Origin: Ranitomeya variabilis
Lineage: Eukaryota; Chordata; Amphibia; Anura; Dendrobatidae
Length of the DNA: 64,000 bases
Direction: 5' to 3'
Assembly (NCBI RefSeq): GCF_051348905.1
Contig: NC_135233.1
Span: 595,845,577 to 595,909,576 of the forward strand
In this document: positions 39,061 through 51,000 of the stretch, one piece after another
Numbering within the stretch: position 1 is the stretch's first letter
How the letters are laid out: every line of letters begins with the position of its first letter
Made by a program: the position numbers and the translations under genes
The notes under the pieces: generated by a model
What the model was told of the DNA's origin: nothing
What the model saw: the letters and a program-made list of their open reading frames with translations, nothing else
The model's database searches: none

Positions 39061-40985
39061 TTTTTGCATGTTCGTGCCTGTGATCCGGAGTGATTAATCT
39101 GCTCATCTGCGGGTCTTACAGTCCATGTTGGCTGCAGTGATCCGAAGATCCATAGCTGGGTGATGGCTGAGGAGAAGATGGGGGAATTTCTGTAAATCGC
39201 AGCAAAATGAGGTCACAGATAGAAAAGCTTATTCATAAGCTGAGCTGGTCCAGCTGGCCTGCAAGCCATTCTCTTATGTGCCAGCTTCCATGTGCATGCC
39301 ACCTCTCCTACTCGCACACATGGCATCCTGCCCATTGCAAACTCTGCTCAGACCTTTTGTCCTGAATCCCATGGCCCGGTTTTACCTTTTTTTTTTTTTT
39401 TTTTTTTTTAGGTAGGTTGCAAAATTATCTGCATACCCCCAATAACGACCCTGCATGCATTAATCTGCAGGACTCCAGGTTCCCTACTATCTTTAGGGAA
39501 CTGAAATATGGGCAGAAAATGCAAACATCTTGCGGATGTTGCCCTGTAGAATAAAGTGTCATCAGCCAGCTGCATGATGCACACATTTTACCATCTCCTC
39601 TGATTTTTATGCTTTAATGACTTTGGGATCATCAAGTACCTTAAAGGGCCACAGTTATAGCCAGATTTGACTCGAGATAGATGGAGCAGTAATGGGCACG
39701 GAAGACACCCCGTGTCTTGGCAATAGGAGAGTTAACAGCTATCCATGCAATAGGTGCTAACTTGCATTCTTGGTACAATTCCTTAATAGTTTAACTGTCA
39801 TCGTATAAAAGTGTTTTTATATATAACAGGTATGGCAATAGTGTTGATCGATATGGTCTGGGTTTCAGGAACCCACCAATCTCTGAAATCTGTAGCTCCT
39901 GCATGAGCTGCGCGGTCTCAATAGTAAGTCCGTACCCAAGATTCTAAGAGAATCTATAGACCCATGCTCATGCAGGAGCTGCTGACTTCAAAGAGGTGTT
40001 TTGACTAGTAGTGGGGCTTTCAGGATCTGGACCCCCACTGATCAGCAATGCTTTACTTACACTTTAAGCCTCATTTCTCGCTTTCAGAGGGTGTGTAAAG
40101 TTGTTGTTTTTTTTTTTAACGGGAATTTGTTAGCAGGCTTTGGTCATGTCCTCTGAGAGCAGCATTGATGTATAGGCAGAGACCCTGATTCTGGTGATGT
40201 ATCACTTACTAAATGTATTGAAACACAACCTAGTATTATCAGCAGGAGATTATCACTACAGGACTAGGTGGCTGGTGTCTCCTGGTCCAACCACACCCCC
40301 GCCAGTGATTGGCTGACTTGTGTACACTTACAGAAAGCCGCCAATGAGTGGTGGGGGGCGTGGTTATACAGAACTCCACATTCGAGTTATGCAGCAGAGA
40401 AAACTGATCCTGCAGCACAATATTTTCAGAATTTCACACAGATTACAATTGAATTCATAAGAAAAGACTCCCATATTCCTCCTCTCTCGGGGTACAGTGG
40501 GCTCTGGATATCGCTCAATTACAAATCTGGATGACTCCCATTCACACACGGCATATTTTTGCACCACAGACTTGCTTGCACCGTAAAAAAAAAATAAATC
40601 CGCAAATTTGGATTTGAAGATTTTACCTTTTTTGCAAGGCAAAGGATGCAACACAAAGGTGTGTGCAGCAAACGAGCATATTAGGGAACATTGCAGGAAA
40701 GTGATGTTTACTTTACAGTTTATAAGTCTTCTATATTTATATTATTGAATGTCAAAATAAAAAAATTAAAAATAAAATAAAACCAGTACTGAGGACGCCG
40801 ACAGCTCCCCATGGCTAAAACTATAAATAAATCCGCTATAAGACAGCAATTATGTTCCGTGTCGAATACTTGGCCCCGGCCTGAGCATCTCCTGCCAGGA
40901 TGGAAAGATCCCAATTATTTCATATTGTCTTTTGTTCTGGAAACACAATAAAACCCGACTGTCAGGAGGAAAAACAAACACACAA
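39061..40985. other. Intergenic region between two convergent genes
   Basis: The SDR gene (+) and VPS9D1 (-) converge here. It contains a poly-T run (39389-39409) and a dispersed-repeat stretch at about 40105-40450. No genes seen. The open frames at 40268 and 40364 are repeat-derived or fortuitous. Confidence 0.5.
40105..40450. repeat. Dispersed frog repeat
   Basis: Phrases typical of an amphibian interspersed repeat: GGCAGAGACCCTGATTCTGG, GATGTATCACTTACT, ATCAGCAGGAGATTATCACT, CCAGTGATTGGCTGAC mirrored by GCCAATGAGTGGTGGGGGGC. Recognised from general familiarity; ends not defined. Confidence 0.45.
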
Positions 40986-41012
40986 AACTAAATAACTTAA
41001 TTAAAAAATAAC

Positions 41013-41018
41013 TTTATT
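41013..41018 (-). terminator. Poly(A) signal of VPS9D1
   Basis: TTTATT on plus is AATAAA on minus (GCTTGAAATAAAGTTATT), about 1.08 kb past the VPS9D1 stop. Confidence 0.6.
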
Positions 41019-42093
41019 TCAAGCAGAAGAGTAAAAGCAGAAATTCATCTTTCCCTATGGACTTAGAGCATTGATCAACAGTCTTGTGGCAACACTACAA
41101 CTCCCAGCTGCTGCTGTCAGATCATGATGGGAGTTGTACTTTTGCTACAGGTAGAAGATGTTGGCCTTCATGATGGGAGTTGTAGTTTAGACATAAGTCG
41201 GAGCTCTGGGATGTTGGGAGTTTGTTTAATTGCAGATCAACTTGCAGTGCTCCATTTTGTGCAGAACTATAAGTCCCAGCAAGACGGCTCTTGTAGTTTG
41301 AAAACTGTCATCTATGACGATAACTAGTTTAGTGCAACGATCATTATGTGTATGTGAACAGCGGCCTAACAGATTGTGCAGAGTCCGCTCCCTGCCGTCT
41401 TCACCTCTAAAATCTATAAGGGGTGCTCCCATCTCAGCAAGGGATTCGATAGGTCATTTTAGGATTCTGAGACGTTAATCAATCCGGAAGAACGATGGGG
41501 GGCTTTTCCCCCCTTCACAGCGCACCCTTGCACCCCTGCCGTGCAGAGAATTGCAGTGGGTGGTCCGTAATGCAAAACTGTAAAGGGGTCACAGAGCTGA
41601 ACCCCATTAATCTCCAGATCAGAGGTAGGAGCCCGACTTATGTCATCACTTTCTGAGATGGGACCCTGTTATGTAGAAACACTTTTCCTCGAAAAGCTGG
41701 GTGACCAATATACGGAGTGTTCCCATTATTAGCCGCCCTCCAGCTTTCCTATAAACCGCTCACTTTTTGTAGGTTTCTGGAAATAAAACCAGTGTGGATG
41801 CCAGAAAGATCTCCTGTAACATGGTAGGAAGGGGCGCATCACTCAGGACTCTAGGAAAGTTGGGTGACGAGCCATGCAAGGGTTGTAACAGCAGCCATAT
41901 GGGATTTAATATATACAGTAGAAAAGTCTTTCCCATGCGCGGTGTAGAAGATCTTTAACACGATTTGTCAGTTTCACATTCATGGGCGAATGATCAGTGG
42001 TTGAGGATTTCTTCATGTACGCAGGTAAGGTGCAGAATAATGTGCCGTCATAGCTGCTGAGAAGTAGTTACTCCACGTCGCCGCTCCTCCTCC
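41019..42093 (-). other. VPS9D1 3' UTR
   Basis: Non-coding from the stop to the poly(A) signal. It carries several ACTACAACTCCCAGC-type motifs (see findings) at 41093-41290. Confidence 0.55.
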
Positions 42094-45000
42094 TCAGACA
42101 GGCTGGAGCAATGGGGGCACAGGGAGGGTCTCCAAATAAGCCAGGGCGCTCTGCAGCGAGGTCAGACAGTAGCCCACCTCTCCAATCAGATCCCTGCGGA
42201 GGACAAGAAAACAAGATTCTGAATTATATCGATTTGGATCCATCACAAACGCCGACGCCTGGATAAAATGGCCGCAAGCATCACTTTACAGTTTAAGCTG
42301 CATCCCTGATTGACAATCAATGGGGCCCGGAGGTGCAATTCTGGACACAACCCACGGTCAGAGGTGGCGCCGTTTAAGAGAAAGCCGCCGCGTTTCAAAA
42401 TAATGGCTGCATGTAAATAAGGTTAGGAGGAGGCTGGAAGTTTATGAAGGAGCTGCAGAGAAGGAGACCAGACACCCAGACTGCCTGGGAGGAATAGACG
42501 GAGACGCGAGTCTGCAGAACTGGCTCAGGGAAACGATAAAGCTGTCACAACAGCAGACATGTCACCCGGCCGACTAAGAGTCAGAGACAGGCCTGGGATG
42601 GGGCACCCCCCTGCTGTTACTGAGCGCTAGTGGCGCTCACTAACAATTACACAAACTGTCACAACCGAGACGTGCGGACTGTAATGGTGGGCACTTACCC
42701 CTCGTGTATAAACTCCTCCAGCGCCGCGCACTCTGACACCAAATGAGACATGCCGCTTTTCAGCACTACAAATGCCACAATGGGCAGGAGGTCGTCTGCA
42801 CCACTAGAAGGAGAAGAGAAAATGAGACGTTACTACATATGGGACCGTACAGGACATAGCGCCCCCTATAGTGTACCTATACACTGCATGGCAGTACTGG
42901 AGCCGACCGCTGGGGGTCCGGCCGGAGATGCCAATGGTACCAAGACCTGCAAATTCCCCCCATCTATGGCATCCATGCCCCTCTGAGAGCATTATCACCA
43001 ATCCTACACCTTTACAGGTTCAACAGGACACATTCCGTAATGTCGGTGCAGGAACAAGTACCAGGAGGTTTTGCCCCAGTCAGATCCATGATCCTGGAGA
43101 ACAGAAAGCGGGAGATTTCTGCAGCGAGTCTGCCTGCAGCAGAACAATGACTGCACACAGGGTGGGCGCAGGATTATGGGGGGCGTCTTGCATTTCGGAT
43201 TAAGAGCAGCGATATAACGAATCGGTCTTGTTCCAGGAAACAGAGGTGTCCAGTGTCTCTGGGGTCATCACCCCGCATCTGTCCCCCGCTGTCACGTCCG
43301 ACGCTGCTCTGCCTGGGAAATTGGGGAGTTTGGGCTCATTATGTCCTGACAGCTACCCCCGAAATAAGCCCCCCGCCGCACACACTGCCCCCATAATTAA
43401 CCCTTCCCCACATAGGGGACACCATCTCACATTTTTCACGTTTTTCTTTTGATTCTTCGCCATGTTGAATATCTTTGCTCCTCAATGACCCTTTCACGGC
43501 CTGATATGCCATCGTGACTCCTCTAGTAAATCATTTCCATGTTCTTTCCCCTCCACTATGCTGCCGTCTGGTCCCTTCCATGACTTCTTTCCCATCCATG
43601 ATGCTGCCGACCCCCCACCCAACCTCTTCATCTGTGGAGCTCTGCTAATTCGAGCAGACAGGCGCTCTGCTTGGGAGCTGCTGCTCTGTAGAGCGCCACA
43701 GCCCCCTGTGCTCTGCAGGACAGGCCATGTGCTGCCTGCGACTGTCACATCTCATCCATCAGTGAAGACCCCAGAGGGGCCTCCTATCTGTACCCAATAA
43801 ACATCATTTACTCAGCAACCTGAGCACACGAGGAGAGAGGAGCAGAGGAGAGCGAGACACGTGCAGCGTACAGATGGACGGACACAGGGAAAATATCAAA
43901 ACCCCGGCTCAGACGGTGCTCACCCTCAACCCAAAATATAAAGGCACTCACATGGCGGCAGTCCCGGGAGAGTGGCAATATTCTTCTGTGCACTCACAAA
44001 TGACGCGCAGGGTCCTCACTGAAAGCATAAAAAAAGAACACATTAATGTAAGAATTGGAGTTGTCTTCCAGGGGCTTTCAGTGTCTCGGTGGGCAGAATC
44101 ACACTCCGACCTGTGTTACTGTGCAGAGCTACATTCAATTCAATCCCTTTAAGGAGGAGTATAATTTGCCTTTAAGTAAAATTGTGGAATTATCTCACAA
44201 CGTTGCCATCATACAGCCATAGAAAGAGCTGATCAAAGAGTTTCCCAGGACTCTTGTCTGACATCAGCAGGGGATACACTTTATCAGACGCACCAGTTTT
44301 GCAAACTTCCTCAAACTTAGAAGTAACTCCATGGCATCTGACAAGGGTTCTCCAACCTTTCTAGACCCTAGCGGTACCTTATCGCATCTGGACAAAGGTT
44401 CTGCAAGCTTCCGTGCTGGCACTCATATGCCTCCATCCTGGGCACCTCTGGCGTTTACAGGGGCAAGCGACGTGATGTCATTGTGCCGCCATGTCATGAT
44501 GTGGGCCTTGAAAAAAAACACCAGAGGTGCCAAGGATGCGGGCATAAGATGTTTGCAAAACCCTGGTCCGGATGCCACAGAGTTACCTCTAGGGTCCTGC
44601 GCATAATACCCACCACTATATAATATGTCAGATTATGGGATGAGCTGCCATCTCCTGCCTACGGGGTCTCATTTATGGTTCATAGCAAGACCCCCTCCAC
44701 GGTATCCATTTACACTACAAGGGCACACGGACTGGGATTCTCTTCATGAGATGACCCCTTTAAACAATCTATCTGGGGTCTGAGCCTCTTTACACCTCAT
44801 GTTATACTCCTGTAGCCTTGTGAAAGGGTTAATAGCGCTCCTTACCGATACCCTCCAGTTTTCTCTGCGGACTGCGCTGGTGCGGCAGGTTTTGCAGGTC
44901 TTCCACAGCAGGTTTATATGGTTCCACAGAGGTGCCAAGGATGCGGGCATAAGATGTTTGCAAAACCCTGGTCCGGATGCCACAGAGTTACCTCTAGGGT

Positions 45001-48000
45001 CCTGCGCATAATACCCACCACTATATAATATGTCAGATTATGGGATGAGCTGCCATCTCCTGCCTACGGGGTCTCATTTATGGTTCATAGCAAGACCCCC
45101 TCCACGGTATCCATTTACACTACAAGGGCACACGGACTGGGATTCTCTTCATGAGATGACCCCTTTAAACAATCTATCTGGGGTCTGAGCCTCTTTACAC
45201 CTCATGTTATACTCCTGTAGCCTTGTGAAAGGGTTAATAGCGCTCCTTACCGATACCCTCCAGTTTTCTCTGCGGACTGCGCTGGTGCGGCAGGTTTTGC
45301 AGGTCTTCCACAGCAGGTTTATATGGTTCCTTTAGATCTTCGGGGTACAGCTTTTTCGAGACCCCCAGCACAGATGGCATCGCTGTGCTGTACATATCCA
45401 TAACCTGGAGAAGAGATTCCTCCTGGGCAAACAACACCTGTCTGAGGGGCAAGGAGACCTTTAAAGTAAATCATTCATGGTGTACTCACCATGGGCCATC
45501 CGTCTAGGTTGGTGGTCCCCGATACTACAAGGACTGAATTGTATTTATCAGTATAGGAACAGGCCGACGATCAATGGATTATCGCCGCTCCACGGTAAAG
45601 AAGAGAACTGCCAGGGCCGGTGGTCTCCAGCGAAATGACCTACATGTATCTATATTAAATGGAGCGACCGGTATAATTACCTGTATAGAGCGAGAAGCGG
45701 CGGCCACAGCGGGGGAAAGAAGCTGTCCTCCAAGCAGTCCAGGCAGGCATCCTTCACTTGTGGGCTCGAAGGGAGATTCAGTGAGAACATGGCGCAAGAA
45801 AGCAACCGGTCTGGAGAAAAAAAAAGGGATTACAAATTAATGCAATAAGCATCTGGATATAAACTGATCCTATAACTTCCCTTACTGATACATCATCAAA
45901 TAACTGCTCCCTATTAGACCATTAGGTATGATCTGGTAATGCCCCCCATACACAGACATTTTGGGGGGCTACTTCCAACACACGCGGCTGTATATCACAT
46001 GCAGCCTATAGGGACGGGTCTGAGGGGCTACGATGTCCTGTGTTGCCCCCTTGTGTACAAATATGGAAAAACCCAAATTAGAAAGGCTTTGTTAGGGTTA
46101 AACAAAACTTATCCAAACTATGTCACCCACCTCTGGCATTGTGGATCTCGGTCACCACAACGTTTAGGTGCTGGGACGGGGTCAGTCTTTGCAGGGCGTC
46201 TGGCACAGTCAGCGACGTGGGGGACAACAGACATTCCAAGTCCTCAAAAGACGTCTCCATGTCTTTCCGGCTCTGTCCTGTACCAAGCTCGGTACTAAGC
46301 TCGATGCTGCCGGAGTTTTCCCAGCTTTCCAGCCTCTCACCTATAGAGTGGCTGTGCTGAATGGAGGGCCGGTGAGGGTTTGGGAGATACTGGAAACTTT
46401 TTGAGGATTTTAGCTGCGGCAGGCTGACGGCCGATCCAGCTCCGTTATCAGCCTGGAGGGAACGACGGAAGAGTTTGGTGGCCGAGGTTTCCTTAGCGGC
46501 GTCCTTACTGATGACGGGATACAGGCGGCTGTAGATCTTGCACTGGAGATGGATCACTAGTTTGGTGAGAGGATGATCAGAGGAGCTGGGGTCAAAGGGA
46601 ACAAAACGCAATTAGACTGGGTACAACAGGAGCGGGGAGTCACTTGTTGGCTTTCAAGTACACTACAACTTTGCCAGTTGCAGACAAGTTGTGCAAAAGT
46701 TGTCCAAAAAGTTGCCATGCAGCCCCAGCCTAAAAGTTCAGGCCCTTCCCAATCCCCCCGTCTCCAATACTGTGTGTATTACCTGAGGATTTGGCAGAGA
46801 TAGCTGGAGACCGCGTCTACGTCACCCGGGTTGTTCTTAATCTTCTCCTTATAGACGGCCGGCCATCTCTAATGCACCACAACAACAACAACATTTAGGA
46901 TCATAAAGTGGAAACGTATCGCGCGTCCTATAGTAACTCGCTCTCATATAATGCCCCATAGCCACAGATGTGGCCGCCGAATGTTATTGTAACACTAAGA
47001 AGGAAATGCTGTGGAATGATGGAAGTCTCAGGATGGATAGAGGCATTACTGATAGAAAAAGGAGGAAAAAAATAAAAAATGCTCAACACATCTAGATTTA
47101 TTCAGTATGGAGTGTGAGCCACGTGAAGAAATCCCAGCACTTACAGCCTCCATCACTGGGGTTATTAATGGCCATCTGAGGAATCATCAAGATCCGCTGC
47201 TGGCAGCTCCTGTGTTATCACCGACCAATGACGTCCCAAATATGCTCGATGGGAAACAAGTCTGGAGACACTGCAGCCGTAGTAGCACAATCAGGGCACA
47301 CAGGCGCCTCACAGGGACACCAGCAACATGCGGCCTGCTCTGTTGTAAAATGGCCGCCCCACTGTGCTGTTAGTTACCTGGAAATAAGTCGAGGGGTCCA
47401 AATACTGTAGATTATTGCACCCCACACCATAATCCCCGGGGGGGGGGGGAACACTGACGTTGCTTCTAACAAAAATATCATCATTGTTTTTAATGAAGTT
47501 AAAAATGAAAAATAATTTGAGGTTTGATAGTTTCCACCTTTAATCACTAGGGGGAGCAGCTGCTGAAATTTGCCATGAAAACCTAGTGTACATTACAACT
47601 CCACTGTGCTCCGACCACTTCTATGGGAGCAATGGTGTAACGTGACCCCCCGCTCCATCTACTTCTATGGGGGCAGTGGTGTAACGTGTGACCCCCAGCT
47701 CCATCCACTTCTATGGGGGCAGTAGTATAATCCCCTGTTTCATCCACTTCTATGGGGGCAGTGATGGAATATGTGACCTCACTCCATCCACTACATTACT
47801 GCACCCATAGAAGTAGACAGTGAGGAGTCACACATTACACCACAGAAGTGATCCCATTCTGTCCACTTCTATGGGACCAGTAGTGTAATGTGTGACCTTT
47901 ATGCATACACTACATTACTACTCCCATAGAAGTGGACAGAGCAGGATCACACATTACACCAGTGCTCCCACAGATGATGGAAGGGGGAGCTCACAATACA

Positions 48001-51000
48001 CTACTTCTCTCATAGAAGACGACTGCGGGGGTGGGGTCACACATTACACCAATGCTCCCATAGAAGTAGACAGAGCAGGGTCACATTAATTGCCCCCTAA
48101 AAAAAATTACGTGGATAGCTCATAACTTTGCAGCCCTTACAAAGTAATTTTTGTCCTTTTGAACCCCCTAGATTCCCCATACAGTAGAATGGGCCACATG
48201 GTCACCATGATGGGCATTACATACACAGCTCTGCTGTGTCAGTTTACAGGGATATAGCAGAGCTGTGTCAGTGTGATGATTTCTCTGCTGTGCTCTGAAC
48301 ATGGCCGTGATCTGCAGCCTTGTGTTGTATTATTGATGTCAGGTTGCCTTCACCTCCGCTCCCCGGCAGCTCCCGTCACTGCACCCCAGTGTGAGCAGTG
48401 GCAGATTGTGCCCATCTCCTCCCTCAGCGGTGTCGTGGACAGCCCAGGGTGCGTGCCCAGGTCACAGGAGATGCGGTCAGACAGTGACCGCAGTCTCCTA
48501 GGTACAGGGGCTGCAGTATTTGAGGTAAGTGTCGCACACACCAGCAAATGAAAATGTTGCCTCCATTTTTCCATCATTTACAGCTCAGTACCGCGTCTTT
48601 CCATCCTGTGATTTCCAGAATCCACAATTTTTCATTCTCGGTGTATAAAGGACACAAACCATTGAGAGAGAGACGACTCACATAGTCCTGCTCGTATTCC
48701 AGCACGGCGGTGTACAGCTCTTTCTGCTCTTCCTCCGCCGGGGTCATCTGCTTTTCTTTGGAGAACAGTCTGCAGTCAAAACAGAAGCAGCTGAGGAAAA
48801 AGGAAACCACCCCCCCCATGGCGAGGCCTCAGGGATCTACCTGCCCGACCCGTCCTGCCGCCGCTTCCTGCGCTCCTCCGCTTTCCTCTGCAGCTGAGGC
48901 CGATGGTTAAGGATTTCTATAGCGTTTCTTTGGCCTTTTACTTTAAAAGAAAAAAGTCAATGATTCAATTAGGAAATATAAACACCCTCCCTCCACCCAG
49001 AATGAAGGATACAGTGTCTTCTCGGGCCTTGGCTATTACCAGGTTCTCCATCATCTGTCTCTGCAGGGACAGTGTCTGGAAGAAAGAAACATAAAATTGT
49101 TTCCCAGGACTTTTATATTGATGACCGATCCATAATATAGGTCATCAATATAAGATTGGTGGGGGTCCGACACACGGCACCCCCATATCGGCTGTCCTGA
49201 TCTCCAGCGGTGGCACTGTATACGGAGCGGAGCATTACAGCTCCATGCCCAGTGCAGCCACTGCCGGGTACTGCAGACATTGGGAGTATTCCCCCCCCCC
49301 ACTTTATGGGGAATTAATTGGGTCCTTCAAGCAAGAAGTCCTCATATGTGAACAGGATAGAAAAAAGTCAAAGTGGAAAAATTGGCAGCAGCGAATATGG
49401 GTGGTCCGGCCATAGTATATGGATGACCCATCCATAGGATAGGTGATCAGTATCAGTGGTGGTCTACCACTTCCACCCATCAGCTCATACAAGTCCTGGT
49501 GGTCACTGGATGTAAACAAGCAGAGCTGCACAATGGCAGGTGTAGTCGCCGCTCCCTCCCGAGTTCTGCAGCACCCACGAGCGCCTGCTACACATTGCAT
49601 GGAGCCGGTGTCTAGATTGGTAGGGGGACTGGTGGACCACCATCAATCTGATATTAATGACCAATCTAAAAGCTGCATTTACAGAGTGTGATTATCATGT
49701 ACGGGTGTTCCCTCAATGGTCGTTTTGTGAGAATGGTGCAATTGAAAAAGAAAAAACACATTCATTGTGTGAAATGATCTTTCGGGCTGTACAAAATCAT
49801 TCTCAGCAGCACATCGATCTAAGTAAACCAGACTCGTGCTGCCAAGAACAATGGCTGGGCTACTAAGCGACCGCCAGAAAGGTAAAATATCTAACGATCA
49901 GCCACCGTTTAACACCGCAAATTCGGCTGGTGAAAATTAAGGCCAAATTATCAATATAATATAAGGCATTAAATATATAAAAATGGAGAAATCTAGAATA
50001 AAGCTTCTTACTGCAGAGACTGGAGAGGAATCCTGCGGAGGAGCGGAAGTTCCGGCAGAACTGTATTCCTAGCTGTATCTCCTGGGTCTGACCCTTTGTT
50101 TCTCGTGATGAGAGATTTGTAAGGGTCCCAACAAGACCCCTCCTGGTCAGGTGAGAGGAGGACGGCTAATTACATGCAGGGGAAGTCTGTTTGCAGGACA
50201 TTATTCTCATTTATGGCATAGTTTCCTGTAGGAACCTCCTGGGGGGAGAGTGCGATCGCCATGTTCTCGAGCATACCTTTACCGTCGTAAGGACACCAAA
50301 CACGACTGTGACCGGATCATCATTTAGACCAATATTAACTTTTTAGAGTTTACGAAGATCAAAAATCTAAAATCTTTAAGTCAGAGAAGGGATGAAGGTC
50401 CTGATCATGGATATATCCGGGGATTAATAGGAACATGGATTATGACATGGAGATATTAGATTCCATTATCCTGTGCATGGAGGGGTCTGGAGACGGGAGG
50501 TCTACATCAGGTGCCCCCCACATCACCTGCCATTAGCATCTCTATACAGGACGCACAGAGAGGACAATGGGCGTCTGTGGAGGATAATGTCCTCATCTCC
50601 AAGTGGAGCACAGACTGTTGACAAACAAACCCAGAGTGTGAGGATTGGTCAGGGCTGGATTTGCTTTAGAATCCTCAGTGTTATGGGGTTTTTTTTGTAG
50701 ATTTTTTTTTTTTTTTACTCCTAATGTGGGTGGAGGGGGATGTGCAGATCAGAACTGGTTCCAAACTAGACAGTCCAAATCTGAAAAAAAACAAAACCTC
50801 ACCCTGAAAAAAAGGAGCATTTCTTGAAATGGTTTCCACTTCAAAAACTAAATGTTTTAAAATACAAAAAAGTGGAAAAATAGCATCCAAGACATCAGGA
50901 CCTTTGGGTTTGGCCAGAGACTTATCGGTAATAAAGCTGTATGACAACCTGTGTGGTCACCAGGGTAATGCACCCAGCTTTCTCTTTCTCCTAGAGTCCA

